Both the position numbers and the translations under genes were made by a program. Under the pieces are notes generated by a model that was given only the letters and a program-made list of their open reading frames with translations, was not told where the DNA came from and made no database searches. A DNA stretch of 64,000 bases from Polytrichum commune. Lineage: Eukaryota > Streptophyta > Polytrichopsida > Polytrichales > Polytrichaceae. This document shows positions 1 through 11,214 of this stretch, in pieces. Numbering within the stretch: the stretch's first letter is position 1; the number at the start of each line of letters is the position of its first letter. The stretch spans positions 31,820,144-31,884,143 of the forward strand of contig OX485809.1 of NCBI GenBank assembly GCA_950295325.1, read 5' to 3'.

Positions 1-298
1 AATTCCAATATATAATTTCTTAACACACACCCCATGTTTAATATATTATCTTGCAGTTACTCTAATGCTGGTCAAAAGCTTGTAGTATGACATATGAAAC
101 TTTCTCCAACTTTACCACGATCGAATGAAAATTTCAAGTGTGTGAGGGCCTACAATATGTGTTGAAGTTAGCTCCCAAGTACTTTACTAGTGGAATATTA
201 GATATAGAGTGATACTTAATATAGGGAATTCTTTTATTTTTGCAAGATTTTTTTCTGGAAATAATTCAATGTAATGTAGCATCATGTTTATTCACATA

Positions 299-585
299 CT
301 GCCTTTCCCCCAAAATTATTGTCTTACCTCCTGGATTTTTTTTGTTCCAAAATGATTGTCCGGTTTATCTGCCAGGCTAGAAATTTGAGGCTCAAAGTCA
401 AATATTTTCGCGCCAAACTTTCATCATCAAGAAGTCTTTCAACATCGCAACTTCAGGGGGCGTTTTGGAGTAGTTGCTGTTTTAAATTTTTTTTAAGTCA
501 TACTTACAACTACTCAATCAATGATCACTAGGCTTTAATCTCGCCAAAGTTAGGAACACAGACAATTATTTTGAGATGGAGGGAG
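299..585. mobile_element. Stowaway-like MITE, copy 1
   Basis: The right end reads inward as CTCCCTCCATCTCAAAATAA and the left end is a decayed match containing CCCCCAAAATTATTGTC. TA dinucleotides flank both ends at 297-298 and 586-587. This fits the Stowaway (Tc1/mariner-type) MITE pattern of a CTCCCTCC-like terminus and TA target duplication. The interior is about 80% alike, by eye, to the reverse complement of 10990-11212. The small ORFs inside are not coding. Confidence 0.7.
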
Positions 586-587
586 TA

Positions 588-1780
588 TTGCATTTTAAAT
601 ATTATACAATACCTTGTAATGTCATGTATTACTTTATTTCAAGAATTAAATATAGGGTATTGTGTTTAGGATGGTACAAACCTTCTAGAGGGTCTTCCCT
701 ATTTTCTTATTTTGGGTCTTTGTGTCAAATTAGCAACATATTTCCGCATACCATTTTTGCAGCTGTGCGTGCTCCATGGAATCATTTGGTAGGATGTACA
801 TGAAGTGGATGAGGATTTGTACTTGGATACTCATGTCATCCAATAGGCATCCAACTCAAACTCTCCCATACAATCCACGCTAGTTACAAGTGGTTTAGGT
901 GATTTAAACAACACAAAGAAGATTTTTTTGAATTAACATTAAATCAATTTTAAATGGAAAAACCTTAAGTTCAAACTACCAAGGGGTGCAAGATAATGAG
1001 ACAAAATAAAAAAATATTAGATAAATAACCATCCTCCAAAAAACAAGCTTGGACACATCTACATGTATAAACTATGAGATAGCAAAATTCCCGGGAGTTA
1101 GCTATCATGTTAGCTATCATGTTTGAAGTAATGTCTACGTGTGAGTGCCAAACATGATTTATGTAGAAAGGGGGATGATATCCATGCCCTCAACATGAAT
1201 GGCAATTATATAGTAACATGCACCTCTAGGACAAAAGAAAGTTAACAATTTCATACAGTGAGTGGGCCAAATATGTACACTGCAACATTCATTTATTTGA
1301 CTATGTGGTGGTTTTTTTGCTATGTGTAACCCCCTCGGTGCTAAATTAATGAAGGGCTCCCCAATTGTATTTTGTATTGGGAAGCCAAAAACTTATTGGC
1401 TGTTGATGTGGATAGTGGGATGACCGATGTAAGAGAGCCATGGGTGGCCACCACATGGCGCTTTCACAATTGTGGATGGAGCCACAATTCATCCTACAGT
1501 GAAGGGTCCAAGAGCCCATTATTCCTTCTCCCTTGGCAACCCCCACTAGCCATTCAAATCGAATAATTGGCTCCACCTTCTAGCCAAGTTTTCCTGCTCT
1601 TTCCTCCCCAATAGTGTGGGGCCAACTCTCCAATGTCGGGGGTAGTCACCTCTAGGAGGCGGCCACCTCTCCTTTAGCTCATTCCTCCTACACAATTCGA
1701 AGTTTGACCTCGTTTTTGCTCCCGCTCCCATTCCTCTAGCATCATTCTACCGCTCCTATAGCCCCATCCCCTAGCATGCG
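588..1780. other. Intergenic, no gene seen
   Basis: AT-rich sequence with no recognisable coding signal. Around 1330-1740 composition rises and there are overlapping short ORFs on both strands, but none resembles a known protein. A short hairpin (CTCCCCAAT...ATTGGGAAG) lies near 1358-1384. Confidence 0.5.
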
Positions 1781-1789
1781 TCTTCACTT

Positions 1790-2360
1790 TGTATTCACTT
1801 CACCTCGATGTTCACGGTGGTCTTCCTTGTGCACAACCTCCTCTTCATGCTCATCGTCACGTTCATCCTCTTCCTAGTGATCGGCATGTTGATGTTATTG
1901 CAAATTGTTGTCTTCCTCTTGCTCATCGCCCTCTTCCTCCTCCTAGTGATTGTCCTCTTGTTGTTGTTGATTGTCACATTCGCCAAGTTCATGCTCTTCT
2001 TCCCTGTGATCGTCATGTTAATGTTGTTGTTGATTGTCACGTTTGTTGTTGTCATCTTGCTACTGCTAATCATCAGGTTCTTCCTCCTCCTCCTAGTGAT
2101 TGTCGCAGTCATCCTCAACAAGATTGCCGTGTTCCTCCTTTTCACCATTGTGTTCTTCCTCTTCGTCACCGTTTCCTCATGTTCACCGGTTCCTCCCCTT
2201 GGTTGTTGTGGTGGTCCCCTTGTTTGTCATGGTCGTCCTTTTATTTGCCATGGCTTGCTTTAGTTCGCTATGGCATGTTGCAATTTGCCATGGTCATCCT
2301 CATGTTCATTGTAGCCGTCCTTCTATTTGCCATGGCTTGCTCTAGTTCACCATGGTTGTT
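1790..2360. repeat. Degenerate low-complexity repeat, TGATTGT/GTTGTTG/CTCCTC-rich
   Basis: Pieces such as CTCCTCCTAGTGATTGTC, TTGTTGATTGTCACGTT and TTTGCCATGG recur irregularly. This opens all reading frames and creates long but compositionally biased ORFs (Leu/Val/Ile-rich on +, Arg/Thr/Asn-rich on -). I treat the ORFs as artefacts of the repeat. Confidence 0.6.
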
Positions 2361-3679
2361 CTCTTTAGCTCAAGACCCATTCCCATTCACAATGGCCATT
2401 ACATGCTCCAGTGGCCACATAAGCAGCTACCCACTTTATACCAGCAAACCATTAAGGTGTGAGATCAGGGAATATGGATTGCATGGCGGCAAAATTTCCT
2501 CTCCAATTGCCATTTAAGTTTCAAAAGGGAGGTAAGCTCTTACCCTTCCTTTGGATTTGAATATTTTTGTTGATTTTTTGTTTTTTTGGAAATGTTTTTG
2601 TTTTGTGATCTTGAGGTTATGTCTCTAATGATCTTTTTGTTGTTCTCACTCTAGTTCTTTAGCAGCGTGGGCATAAAATAATTATTTTAAAAGGGTTCCT
2701 AAATTTCTAGGAAATCCATTTCATTTGAGTGTCCAAAAAAAAAATATCATTCAAAGAGCGCTTGCAATCACACTACTCCGTATAACTCTCACACAAAGCA
2801 AAATTTGTTGCCAAACACAATTCTGACATACAAGTAAAAGACAAACTTTAGGGTGAGGAATGTTGGTTAAAGAAAGTGTTTATGTTAATCGTAGCGGCCA
2901 TAGATGAAATTAGGAAAACCATCCATGAATTATAGGAATGACTTGGATAAATGTCTAACTTATTCTAAATTACCTTTTGAATATGCCCAATTTTAGAATA
3001 TTATTTCTTGGGCTACCTAACTTACTTTTACACTTTGATTAATTATTAGGTGCATAGGTGCCCAAACTGCTAGAGAGCTACAATATTACAGTGGGAGCAT
3101 TGGTCAATGGTTGTTGTGGCACATTTCTTGCCATAGAGTTTGAACCCTCCTCTTTGTGTTGTTGTTGTTTTCATTAGTTTAGGTTTTTTTTTGCCATGGT
3201 TCAGTGGCATTAATATGAAATTTGATGTAGGATACCTTTTTCTATAGGTGGATGCCTCACACACCCACGTCCTTGCACTTGACAACCCTTCCTTTTAGCT
3301 TTTTGGGGCCTCACACATTTCTTGTTGTTTTGCAAGTTGTTGATTTGTTGTACACCACTTAAGTGCTTAATCATTGTTGTTGTGGTTTTGTGGTTTCAAA
3401 TCATTGTTGGTTTCACAATTGTAGTTGAAAGTGTTGTTTGTTAGTGCTTTGTAAGTTTCGAACCCCTTTCTTGGAAGTTGTTTTTGTTTTTGTGGAGAAC
3501 CATATCCTTGCTTGTCTTCTTTGTATGCATTACAATTGTTTTTTTATTTTACCTCGTCTTGGCCATAGCCATAGCCATAGCCATACTTGTGGCCATGGCT
3601 CTCACTCTAGCCCCTCCCAAAGGTTCCAAATTTTGTGGTTTTTCCTCCATACCATATCCTAGCACTAGTCAAGTGCATC

Positions 3680-4162
3680 CTAATGATATTGTTGTTCCCA
3701 CTCTTGAGAGCAGTGTACAACCAACAACTCTTATTGGTGAGAGCAGTGACAAAAAGAAGTCCTATAAGAAGAATCACCAATTCCAACTCCTTTGGTTGCC
3801 TTTTTTTTTCGTTGGGCAAAGCCCATCTACAAGGATGAAGAAGCAACCAAGGCGATTTGCAAAGAGTGTTCCAAAATCCATGAAAAGTCAATAGTGTTAG
3901 TGGCCAAGAGTGACAATTTGTGGAAATATCAAGGTAGGAAAACTGCAAAGAGCCTAGGTCATGGGGTAGCAATTGGGGAAAAAAATACATGGACCACAAT
4001 TCAACCCACAATCAAAATGAGAGACTTTTTGCTGCCATACCCATAGATAGCATTCAAGCGCAAGTGGGTGAGTACACAATTAGAGCTAGGAAAGAGAAGT
4101 GGGTTTAGTTTGGCACCTTTTTGCACTTGCTCATTCAAGAAATACCTATCATATACCATACG
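3680..4162 (+). pseudogene. hAT-like transposase pseudogene, 5' part
   Basis: Recognisable peptide appears in two frames: a Lys-rich start with KKKSYKKNHQFQ near 3755, then EEATKAICKECSKIHEKS in another frame near 3840. The second piece has the spaced cysteines of an N-terminal zinc-finger region. The frame continues to about 4162, where a TIR element interrupts it (4167-5091). An in-frame TAG follows KWV near 4107. Family type (ZNF862/C17orf113-like hAT-derived proteins, common in non-flowering plants) is inferred from memory of the family. It is decayed and cannot make a full protein. Confidence 0.65.
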
Positions 4163-4166
4163 TTAA

Positions 4167-5091
4167 GGGCAGCTTCAGCGCTCTCTTGCCGAATAATTAT
4201 TAAAAGTAAAAAAATAGTGTTCGGCACCTATAAATAGTATATTCATATTTTCGGCAATTTTCTCTTTTAATTTTTAAAATTCAGCTTAAATTCATTTTAA
4301 ATTTTCTATTTAAGCTTATATCTTGTACATCTCTCTTGCATTGAATGACAAGTAAGATGTGAGTGAAGAGTAGAGAATGCTCTGTGCTTTATGCAAGTAG
4401 AGTGGAGTTGTGTTCAACAATGCATATGGGATATGTAAACTTTGAGGTGAAGCACCGAGTTAGACTTCATTTTTATAACTCGCATAACATTTGCATAGAG
4501 TCTTCAAATGACATAAAATTTGTTGGAGGTGAAAGATTACTTGATTTCTAAACTTTTCTTAGACCAACAAAATTCCAAAAAAGTTGATCTTCTATGCACA
4601 AATGAGCTCCGAAAAACTGTTATGAACGCATTTTAATTTTTTGATCTTTACACGGCTGCAATGTTTTGTCCATATCTTTTGCATAAAGACTTATTTTGAC
4701 ACAAAACTTATTGGAGGTGGAAGAAGGATTGATTTCTCAACTTTTGTTAGTTGGACAAAATTCTATAAAACTTCATCTTCTATGCTCAATTGGACTCCAA
4801 AAATTTGTGTACAACACATTTGAAAAGCCTTACCTAGAGTCTTGCTACTTCTTAACCCATATTCTTTGTGGATCAGACTAATGTAAGTGAGCTTGATTAC
4901 AAAAGGAGCACCTTCTCTCTTTCAAAATTCACATATGCTTCCACTGTAAGTAAAACTCTAGTGAGAAGTAAAAATTTCTTACTTTTCGGCAATTTTGAAA
5001 AATAATTAATTTTATATTCCGCCAAAAATGCCAATAATATTCCAAAATTTTCGGAGTCTATTTTTAGAATTATTTTGTGCCGAAGCTGCCC
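4167..5091. mobile_element. 925-bp TIR element inserted in the hAT-like pseudogene
   Basis: The left end GGGCAGCTTCAGC and the reverse complement of the right end, GGGCAGCTTCGGC, match at 12 of 13 bases. TTAA flanks both sides (4163-4166 and 5092-5095). Collapsing one TTAA joins the two halves of the interrupted coding frame without a shift, which fixes the boundaries. The interior is AT-rich with no transposase, so it is a non-autonomous element. TTAA could be a 4-bp piggyBac-type duplication or a TTA duplication of PIF/Harbinger type; the GGGC terminus resembles the Harbinger-like elements elsewhere in the window. Confidence 0.82.
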
Positions 5092-5095
5092 TTAA

Positions 5096-6830
5096 CGTAC
5101 GGTACTACGAACGAACAAATGTGTGTGTTGCTTGAAATCTTGAAACTAAAGAACAATCTACAACATCATTGGAGTGACAATATTGGGTGGGAGATGGCAC
5201 AAGCCATAGAGCGTGTAATGTTAAATAAAACAAAGGAGATCATGCAAGTTGCTACCTTCTTTATTTTGTCATGTGATGAGGCGACGTTGGTGGATTTTCA
5301 ATCATAGATTAGTTTCCATGGTTATGTCATGAGAGATTGGAAGCGAATCATTCTGCTGCTTACCTAGAGAGAGAGTTGTTGAGGGAGGCACAACATATAA
5401 CCTCACTAGTGTCATCGTCAATGTTGCCTGTGCTACGGGAGGTCTCTAAGAGCAAAAAATTAAAAAGGGTTTGATCACATTTGGGGCACATGGGGTGTCC
5501 ACATTCCAAGGTCCAAAATTGGGCATTATTGTGCACCTTATTAACAAGCATGCACCTTTCATGATGGGTGTCCATTATATGGCACATCGTACCAACCTTG
5601 ATGTTTAAACCCTTTCAGATTTCAAGGTGGTGAGCATGTGGAGGATCTCTTGGCAACACTATATTCTTACTTTAGCTCCTCCCCCAAGTGTACTCTCGAG
5701 TTCCAAAAGCTTATAGCTTGTTTGGAATCCAAAGGCAACAAAATATCTATAAATGTGAAGACACGTTGGATATCTATGCTTGAGCCAACAAAGAGAGTGC
5801 TTGAGGAATACAATCTGTTGGTGACAAAGATGGCGGTGGATGCGCCCAAAGAGCCAACATCAAATAAGAACTTATCCATGCTCCTAGATTGGCAAAATAT
5901 GTTCATTTTACCTTGTTTAATGCCCATGTTGATTATGTAAATCCCCTCATTAAGTTAATATAGAGTCCAACGTGCTACATTGTGGATTTCATTTATGCAA
6001 TAAAGATTTGCCAAGGTAATCTATATCAATTATATGTAGATCCAGTGCTTGCTTTGCATGGAGAATAGTTCAATACCTTTAGGTTCTTGGCAAATGACAC
6101 ATCCTTGGAAATTGAGCAAGAGTGGCTGCTTTGTTTACAATCATGAGAAGGACCACCTTGTCTTCAAGGTTGCAAGTGTATGTGACATGGTTGCAATGAG
6201 GTCTTCCTAGGCCTTCCTAGGGCAATGGAAAGAGGTGAACAAGATTGACCATGAGATGATCCCTGGTGAGGTGTAATGGCAACTAACTAGTGCAGCAAAA
6301 CACCTTATAGTATGCCCTAGGCATATGCTACCCCAAGTATTGGTTGATCAAATATTGGTATATTTGAAGCTACATACTCTATGCATATTGCAAAATTGAA
6401 AACATTCTATGGGACAATAAAGAAGTTGTGGGTGCCTATAGACATTGAGACCGAGGATGTTGACGAGTGGGTGCCTACACCCCTTGATATCCGCAACCTT
6501 GAGCTTCAAAGCTCCTTCTTCAAAATCACTATGATATCAAATGTTCAAGCTACCATGTCCTCATACATGACCAAGAACCTGATGCCCCAGCTTTGGCGCA
6601 AATTTTCTAGCAATGCCCTCATCTCAACAAAGCTCTCCGAGTTCATAAAAGTTGTTGAGATTGCCCATGTACAAGTGTTAGGAAGTGTGGAGAATGAGAG
6701 AACATTCATTTCCTTGTCGTTTTTGAAGAGCAAGTTGAGGGCATTGGCTCACAACGCACCTAGACTTGGTGGTGCGCATGTTTGCACAAGACTCTTACAC
6801 CTTGAATCCATTCCCTTACCAAAGTAACGA
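5096..6830 (+). pseudogene. hAT-like transposase pseudogene, 3' part with dimerisation region
   Basis: This continues the broken gene after the inserted element. Readable blocks in order are YGTTNEQMCVLLEILKLKN (5098 on), MQVATFFILSCDEATLVDF (to about 5304), an open block at 5638-5940 with LYSYFSSSPKCTLEFQKL and KTRWISMLEPTKRVL, and 6381-6827 with VLGSVENERTFISLSFLKSK. The last block is the usual shape of a hAT C-terminal dimerisation domain (a SxxRxFS-like core before a KSKLR helix). Several stops and frame changes separate the blocks, so it is a pseudogene. Confidence 0.75.
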
Positions 6831-6984
6831 TATCAGATAGAAAAGCTCAAAGGGTTCACTATGGAAGGGAAGAGTAGATGAATTCTAATGCATGTTGCTC
6901 CAAATAGTTTCTAAGTGCAATGGTAGTGGATGTATGCACAGGTGAGGGCAACTAGCAGTAGTCAAGTAGTGGCTTGGAAAACAA

Positions 6985-7385
6985 ACGGTAGAACCGTGAG
7001 GCTCTGTTCTTTATTATGAAAGACTATAATTGTAGTTGTCCACTTTGCTCATGCCAATTCATGGCTATTCACTATACCAAACCTTTCTTGGATTTTGTGC
7101 ACCTTCTTCTCAAATACGGGTCAAGGATTGAAGCTACTCATTTATCACCCGAAATTTATAAAATAAATAATCAAGAACTACCGAAATAACTATAGTTAAC
7201 TAGATTTCTTTCAATGCATTTTAGGGAGCACTTATATATAAACTATAGTTAACATCCACATTAAATAAAGTGGACCAAAAATAACAAGAACAAGTAACGT
7301 CCAAGTGTGAACACAAAGTGGTTAGGAAATTTGCTCTTGAAACGAAGAAGTTGATGCATAGTCTTTGTCCTACAGACAGAGCCAA
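6985..7385. repeat. ~400-bp dispersed repeat M, copy 1
   Basis: Nearly the same sequence occurs at 10302-10714 and 53149-53562, all in one orientation. The left edge has the small hairpin ACGGTAGAACCGT followed by GGCTCTGT. The right edge is ACAGAGCC, the inverse of GGCTCTGT. Two ACTATAGTTAAC motifs flank a TATATA tract inside. It has no coding capacity. It is probably a non-autonomous DNA transposon of unassigned superfamily. Confidence 0.8.
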
Positions 7386-7459
7386 CAAAGGACTAGTGTA
7401 TTTAAGTTCTATTACAGGTGCCTAATATATTGATCTTGCACTTAATTATGGAGCATGAC

Positions 7460-8286
7460 CTCGGGGGGGGGGGGCACTCCCTTGTATATTTTGCATACAC
7501 CTGCGATAATGACCTATTAAAATGGGGGCTATTTACCTATGAGAAAGGATTATAAGGGATGCTAATTTTTGAAATAATGGTAAATTGTTGTGATTATTTG
7601 CACCCTATTGGTAATTATAAATTCTTGGATGGTTGATTTTATGGTACCCTATATTACTTATATGTCCAGGCTTCCGGTGGTGATTGCTTGATTGTTTTCG
7701 ATTGTTTGGAAGCCGAATCCTCCGATTGTTCGAGGGCCTCGGAGAAGCAGAGTGCCACTCTTGCACCAAGTTGAGGTCTGCCAACTAGGGTTGACGGAGG
7801 CGGGGGCGAGAGAGGGCGGGAGCAGAGTCCGGGGAGTTCTGTAGAGGAAACGGCTAATTGCCGAGCTTTCTTGAGGTAGCTCGGATTTTTCAAATTTTAC
7901 CTGAGAGTGGGCCTAGAGAGTGCAAAATTTATCGGTTGATAGCCCCCATTTCCTAATGTATTTAGGCAATTAGCGGGCATTTTTTTTTCATTTATGCAAT
8001 TTCCGAAAGGTCTAAAGTGGGGCTGGTTTTATATTTTGGTGGCAAAGTATTTAATTTTTGAAACTATTGTTTTTTCTCCATGCTATTTTATATGTACCAC
8101 TTAGGTAATTTAGTCATGTTTTGTCAAATGCTATATTACATATAATCATGTTTCACAATCCCAGAGCACCCTATACTACATCTAATAATTTTACAAATTT
8201 TACGCCAAATTTTTATACAAGACCCTATATTTTATCGCACGTAGTTCCTACGTTTTTCGCCAGTGCCCCCCCCCCCCCCCCCCGAG
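7460..8286. mobile_element. 827-bp element with homopolymer G/C terminal inverted repeats
   Basis: The left end is CTC, 12 G, CACT. The right end is AGTG, 18 C, GAG. The 8-bp AGCATGAC lies immediately outside each end (7452-7459 and 8287-8294), which defines a transposed unit. A second, inverted relative lies at 51844-52503. An 8-bp duplication fits hAT-type transposition (Mutator-like if one more base is counted). Both long interior arms match the second copy, but the GC-rich middle (about 7665-7900) has no counterpart there. No transposase is visible. Confidence 0.8.
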
Positions 8287-8429
8287 AGCATGACAAGGTT
8301 GTGCATGGATTTATACATCAACAATCTGGTGTCAAACTTGAACCATGTGTGGCATACTTGAGGGTGCAAGTCCATCATGATCGTTTGTGTAAGGTGCATT
8401 GGTTATATTCAGATGAGGCCATTAGAGGA

Positions 8430-10300
8430 AGATGGTAACGCATGTCAAATGCCTAGATTATTAGTTTTTGTTTGGATTGGTAGATGGGTTGTGCTAAAAT
8501 GAGATTTTGCATGCCATTCCATGTTGTAGAGGGCAAGGCCGAAAGACTAGGGTTCAATTCCCCCATGGATTAAATTTTTAATACAATAATTCTCAAATGT
8601 AGCCATATTTTTGTGTTCTTTGCATTGTGTTAGCCACATTTACATGAATAATTTAGGAAGTGGGTGTCACATGCTAGCTCCACCTCACCAAAATATTGCC
8701 ACATACATGCGCCACAGAATATTATGTCTAGCCTCATGCATATACCTTGCATGACATCGTCTTGCATTTGCCATGTTATGAGTCATCCCAAATCGTGAGT
8801 TGAGTCTCCTTAAACCTCACTGAAAGTGCCTCAAAAGCTAGCCAGTGGATGGGCCAAGAGCCAATGAATACACTCATTATTTTTCCAAAAACACCGATAC
8901 ACTGCAGCTAAATTGGTTCAAATGAGGTTCATTTATTGCACATACACTTGATTAATTACAATGTAGATGTAGGACTATACAGAGACTCTCTTGTATGCTT
9001 TGTATTTTAATGCTAATAAATTCTCTTATTCTTGATAGGATTAAAGAGCATGTGCCACCTTGATGGTGAATGTGATGAATAATTGACCCTCAAAGTTCCA
9101 AAGACTAGGGTTATTAACCTTATAACTTGGTTCACCAAACCATTTTGTAGCTAATAGCATTAACCGTAAGTCACCAAAAATGGGGATCACGTCAAGTTTT
9201 TCGATGCAATCTCCCATATTTGTCATTTCCAACACTTGTGTTAGCCACTTAAAAATAAAACTAGGGAGGGAAATTGTTTTTCTTTATTTCAAGGCAAAAC
9301 AAAATTGAGATTATTTTGAGTTCATTTTTAAGTTTGTTTTTATTTGAGGAGTATACAAGTGTTAAAAGGAGCAAAGAGATGCATGTGCACATAGGTGGCA
9401 AAAAGAGAGAAAAAATTTCTTAGTTAATGTAAAGATAAAAACACATCAACACCTAAAACTCAATGAAAGCCTCCAAGACTTTCTGGTTACTCTCAAACAA
9501 GGGACCATTTAGGCGATTTGACCCAACACTTTTCGGTTGACTCTTAGAATGTACATGATGAAGTTGCAAAGAAGAGTGATAAGAAAATCAAAATTCACAT
9601 AGGCCAATTGTGCCTCCTCTTGTTGGTAGGGTCGACCAAGGAGAATTAGAAATTTAAGAGGCCAATTTAAAGAATAGTGTGACATCCACACGCAAAGTGC
9701 ATCCACTATATACTTTGGAACTTGGGTCAATGCTTTACATTGAAAGTGTTTGTATATGGATTTCCACTTTAGACTTTCGTACATAGGTCGCTTCTATCTA
9801 GAACAAAGTGCAACTACATATTAGTGAGATATTAAAGTATGTGAGCCTTATGTGGTCAACCTTCTTAACCCGATGCTTATATTTGATTGGTATATGGCAA
9901 GGGCTTGTCGTTGAGCAATGTGAACACCAAAAGCATCATGTGTTCATGAGGTTGAGATTCATCGAGTAGATTAACCATTATAGTTTCGATAGTAGACATT
10001 CCACTAAAGTCTGTGATCGCCTAGGGAGTGAGAAATGCTTCATGTTGCTCTCTAATAACTTTGCATCTCTTCTCCAATATCCGAAACTTGAAATGTGAAT
10101 CTCTATTCATTTCATTCATGACTAGTGAAGTTGCCGCAGATGTTTCCAACGATGCTGGTAGCTCAGCTTGTTCGCTTTTTGATGGAGATGATGGTGAAGG
10201 ACCTCACTTGGGGTTGAGCATGGGGGCGTTTGGGTGACACTCGCCTTCAAAGTATTTTCTTAAGGTGACTATGACCAGCTCACCATTAATTGGAACAAGA
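8430..10300. other. Intergenic, no gene seen
   Basis: No coding signal or repeat family was recognised. A GGGTTCAATTCCCC stretch near 8549 resembles a tRNA T-arm, but no cloverleaf could be drawn around it. Short ORFs at 9041-9235 and 9509-9784 on the minus strand resemble nothing known. Confidence 0.45.
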
Positions 10301-10301
10301 A

Positions 10302-10714
10302 AACGGTAGAACCCTGAGGCTTTGTCCTTTGCTATGAAAGACTACAATTGTAGCTGATTACTTTGCTCATGCCAATCCATGGCTATTCATTATACCAAAC
10401 CTTTCTTGGATTTTGTGCACCTTCTTCTCAAATACGGGTCAAGGATTGAAGCTACTCATTTATCACCCAAATTTTTAAATTAAATAATCAGGAACTGCCG
10501 AAATAACTATAGTTAACTAGATTTCTTTCAATGCATGTTAGGGAGCACTTATATATATATATATATATAAACTATAGTTAACATCCACATTAAATAAAGT
10601 GGACCAAAAATAACAAGAACAAGTAATGTCCAAGTGTGAACACAAAGTAGTTAGGAAATTTGCTCTTGAAACGAAGAAGTTGATGCATAGTCTCTGTCCT
10701 ACAGACAGAGCCAA
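10302..10714. repeat. ~400-bp dispersed repeat M, copy 2
   Basis: Same orientation and edges as the copies at 6985 and 53149. The left hairpin is slightly decayed (ACGGTAGAACCCT). It has an expanded internal TA dinucleotide run near 10550-10570. Confidence 0.8.
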
Positions 10715-10989
10715 TGTAGGATAGGAGACTGTGGTTTAGTATTAGTTCCGGGGCTTGTAACTTTGCCAGTCTTAGGGGTGGTTTGAGGATGGGCAATGTT
10801 GGAGGATTGGCTTCCGTGGTGTTGTCCTTTGTTCTCAACTTGTTGTGGTGTGGTGGCTCATTGTTGTGATGTACTGAGTTATTTTTGGTTTGTGGTTTCG
10901 TACAACATGGCTTTGGTGATGTTGGTGACTTTTTTAATCTATCCATGTGGAGATCATTCAATTTAGCTTCTTTGCACAATCATGGTTTT

Positions 10990-11212
10990 GTGAATTGATC
11001 GAGTAGTTGTAAGTATGACTCTTAAAATAGAAAAAAAAACAATTACTCGGAAACACCCCCCAAAGTTGCGGTATCAAAATACTATTTGATGATGAAAGTT
11101 TGGCACGAATATATTTGACTTTGGACCTCAAATTTCTAGCCGAGCAGATAAACTGGACGTTTTGGGGCAAAAAAATCCAAGAGATAGGACAACCATTTTG
11201 GGCCGGAGGGAG
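10990..11212. mobile_element. Stowaway-like MITE, copy 2, truncated
   Basis: This is an inverted copy of the element at 299-585. The end at 11212 reads inward as CTCCCTCCGGCCCAAAATGG and is followed by TA. The other end has lost its terminus. Confidence 0.7.
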
Positions 11213-11214
11213 TA

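Noticed and set aside
1795..2345. Long overlapping ORFs of 81-242 codons on both strands
   Set aside because: They arise from imperfect GTTGTTG/CTCCTC repeats that remove stops in all frames. The peptides are low-complexity and match nothing.
8540..8575. A tRNA gene suggested by GGGTTCAATTCCCC
   Set aside because: No acceptor or anticodon stem could be paired around it. At best it is a tRNA-derived scrap.
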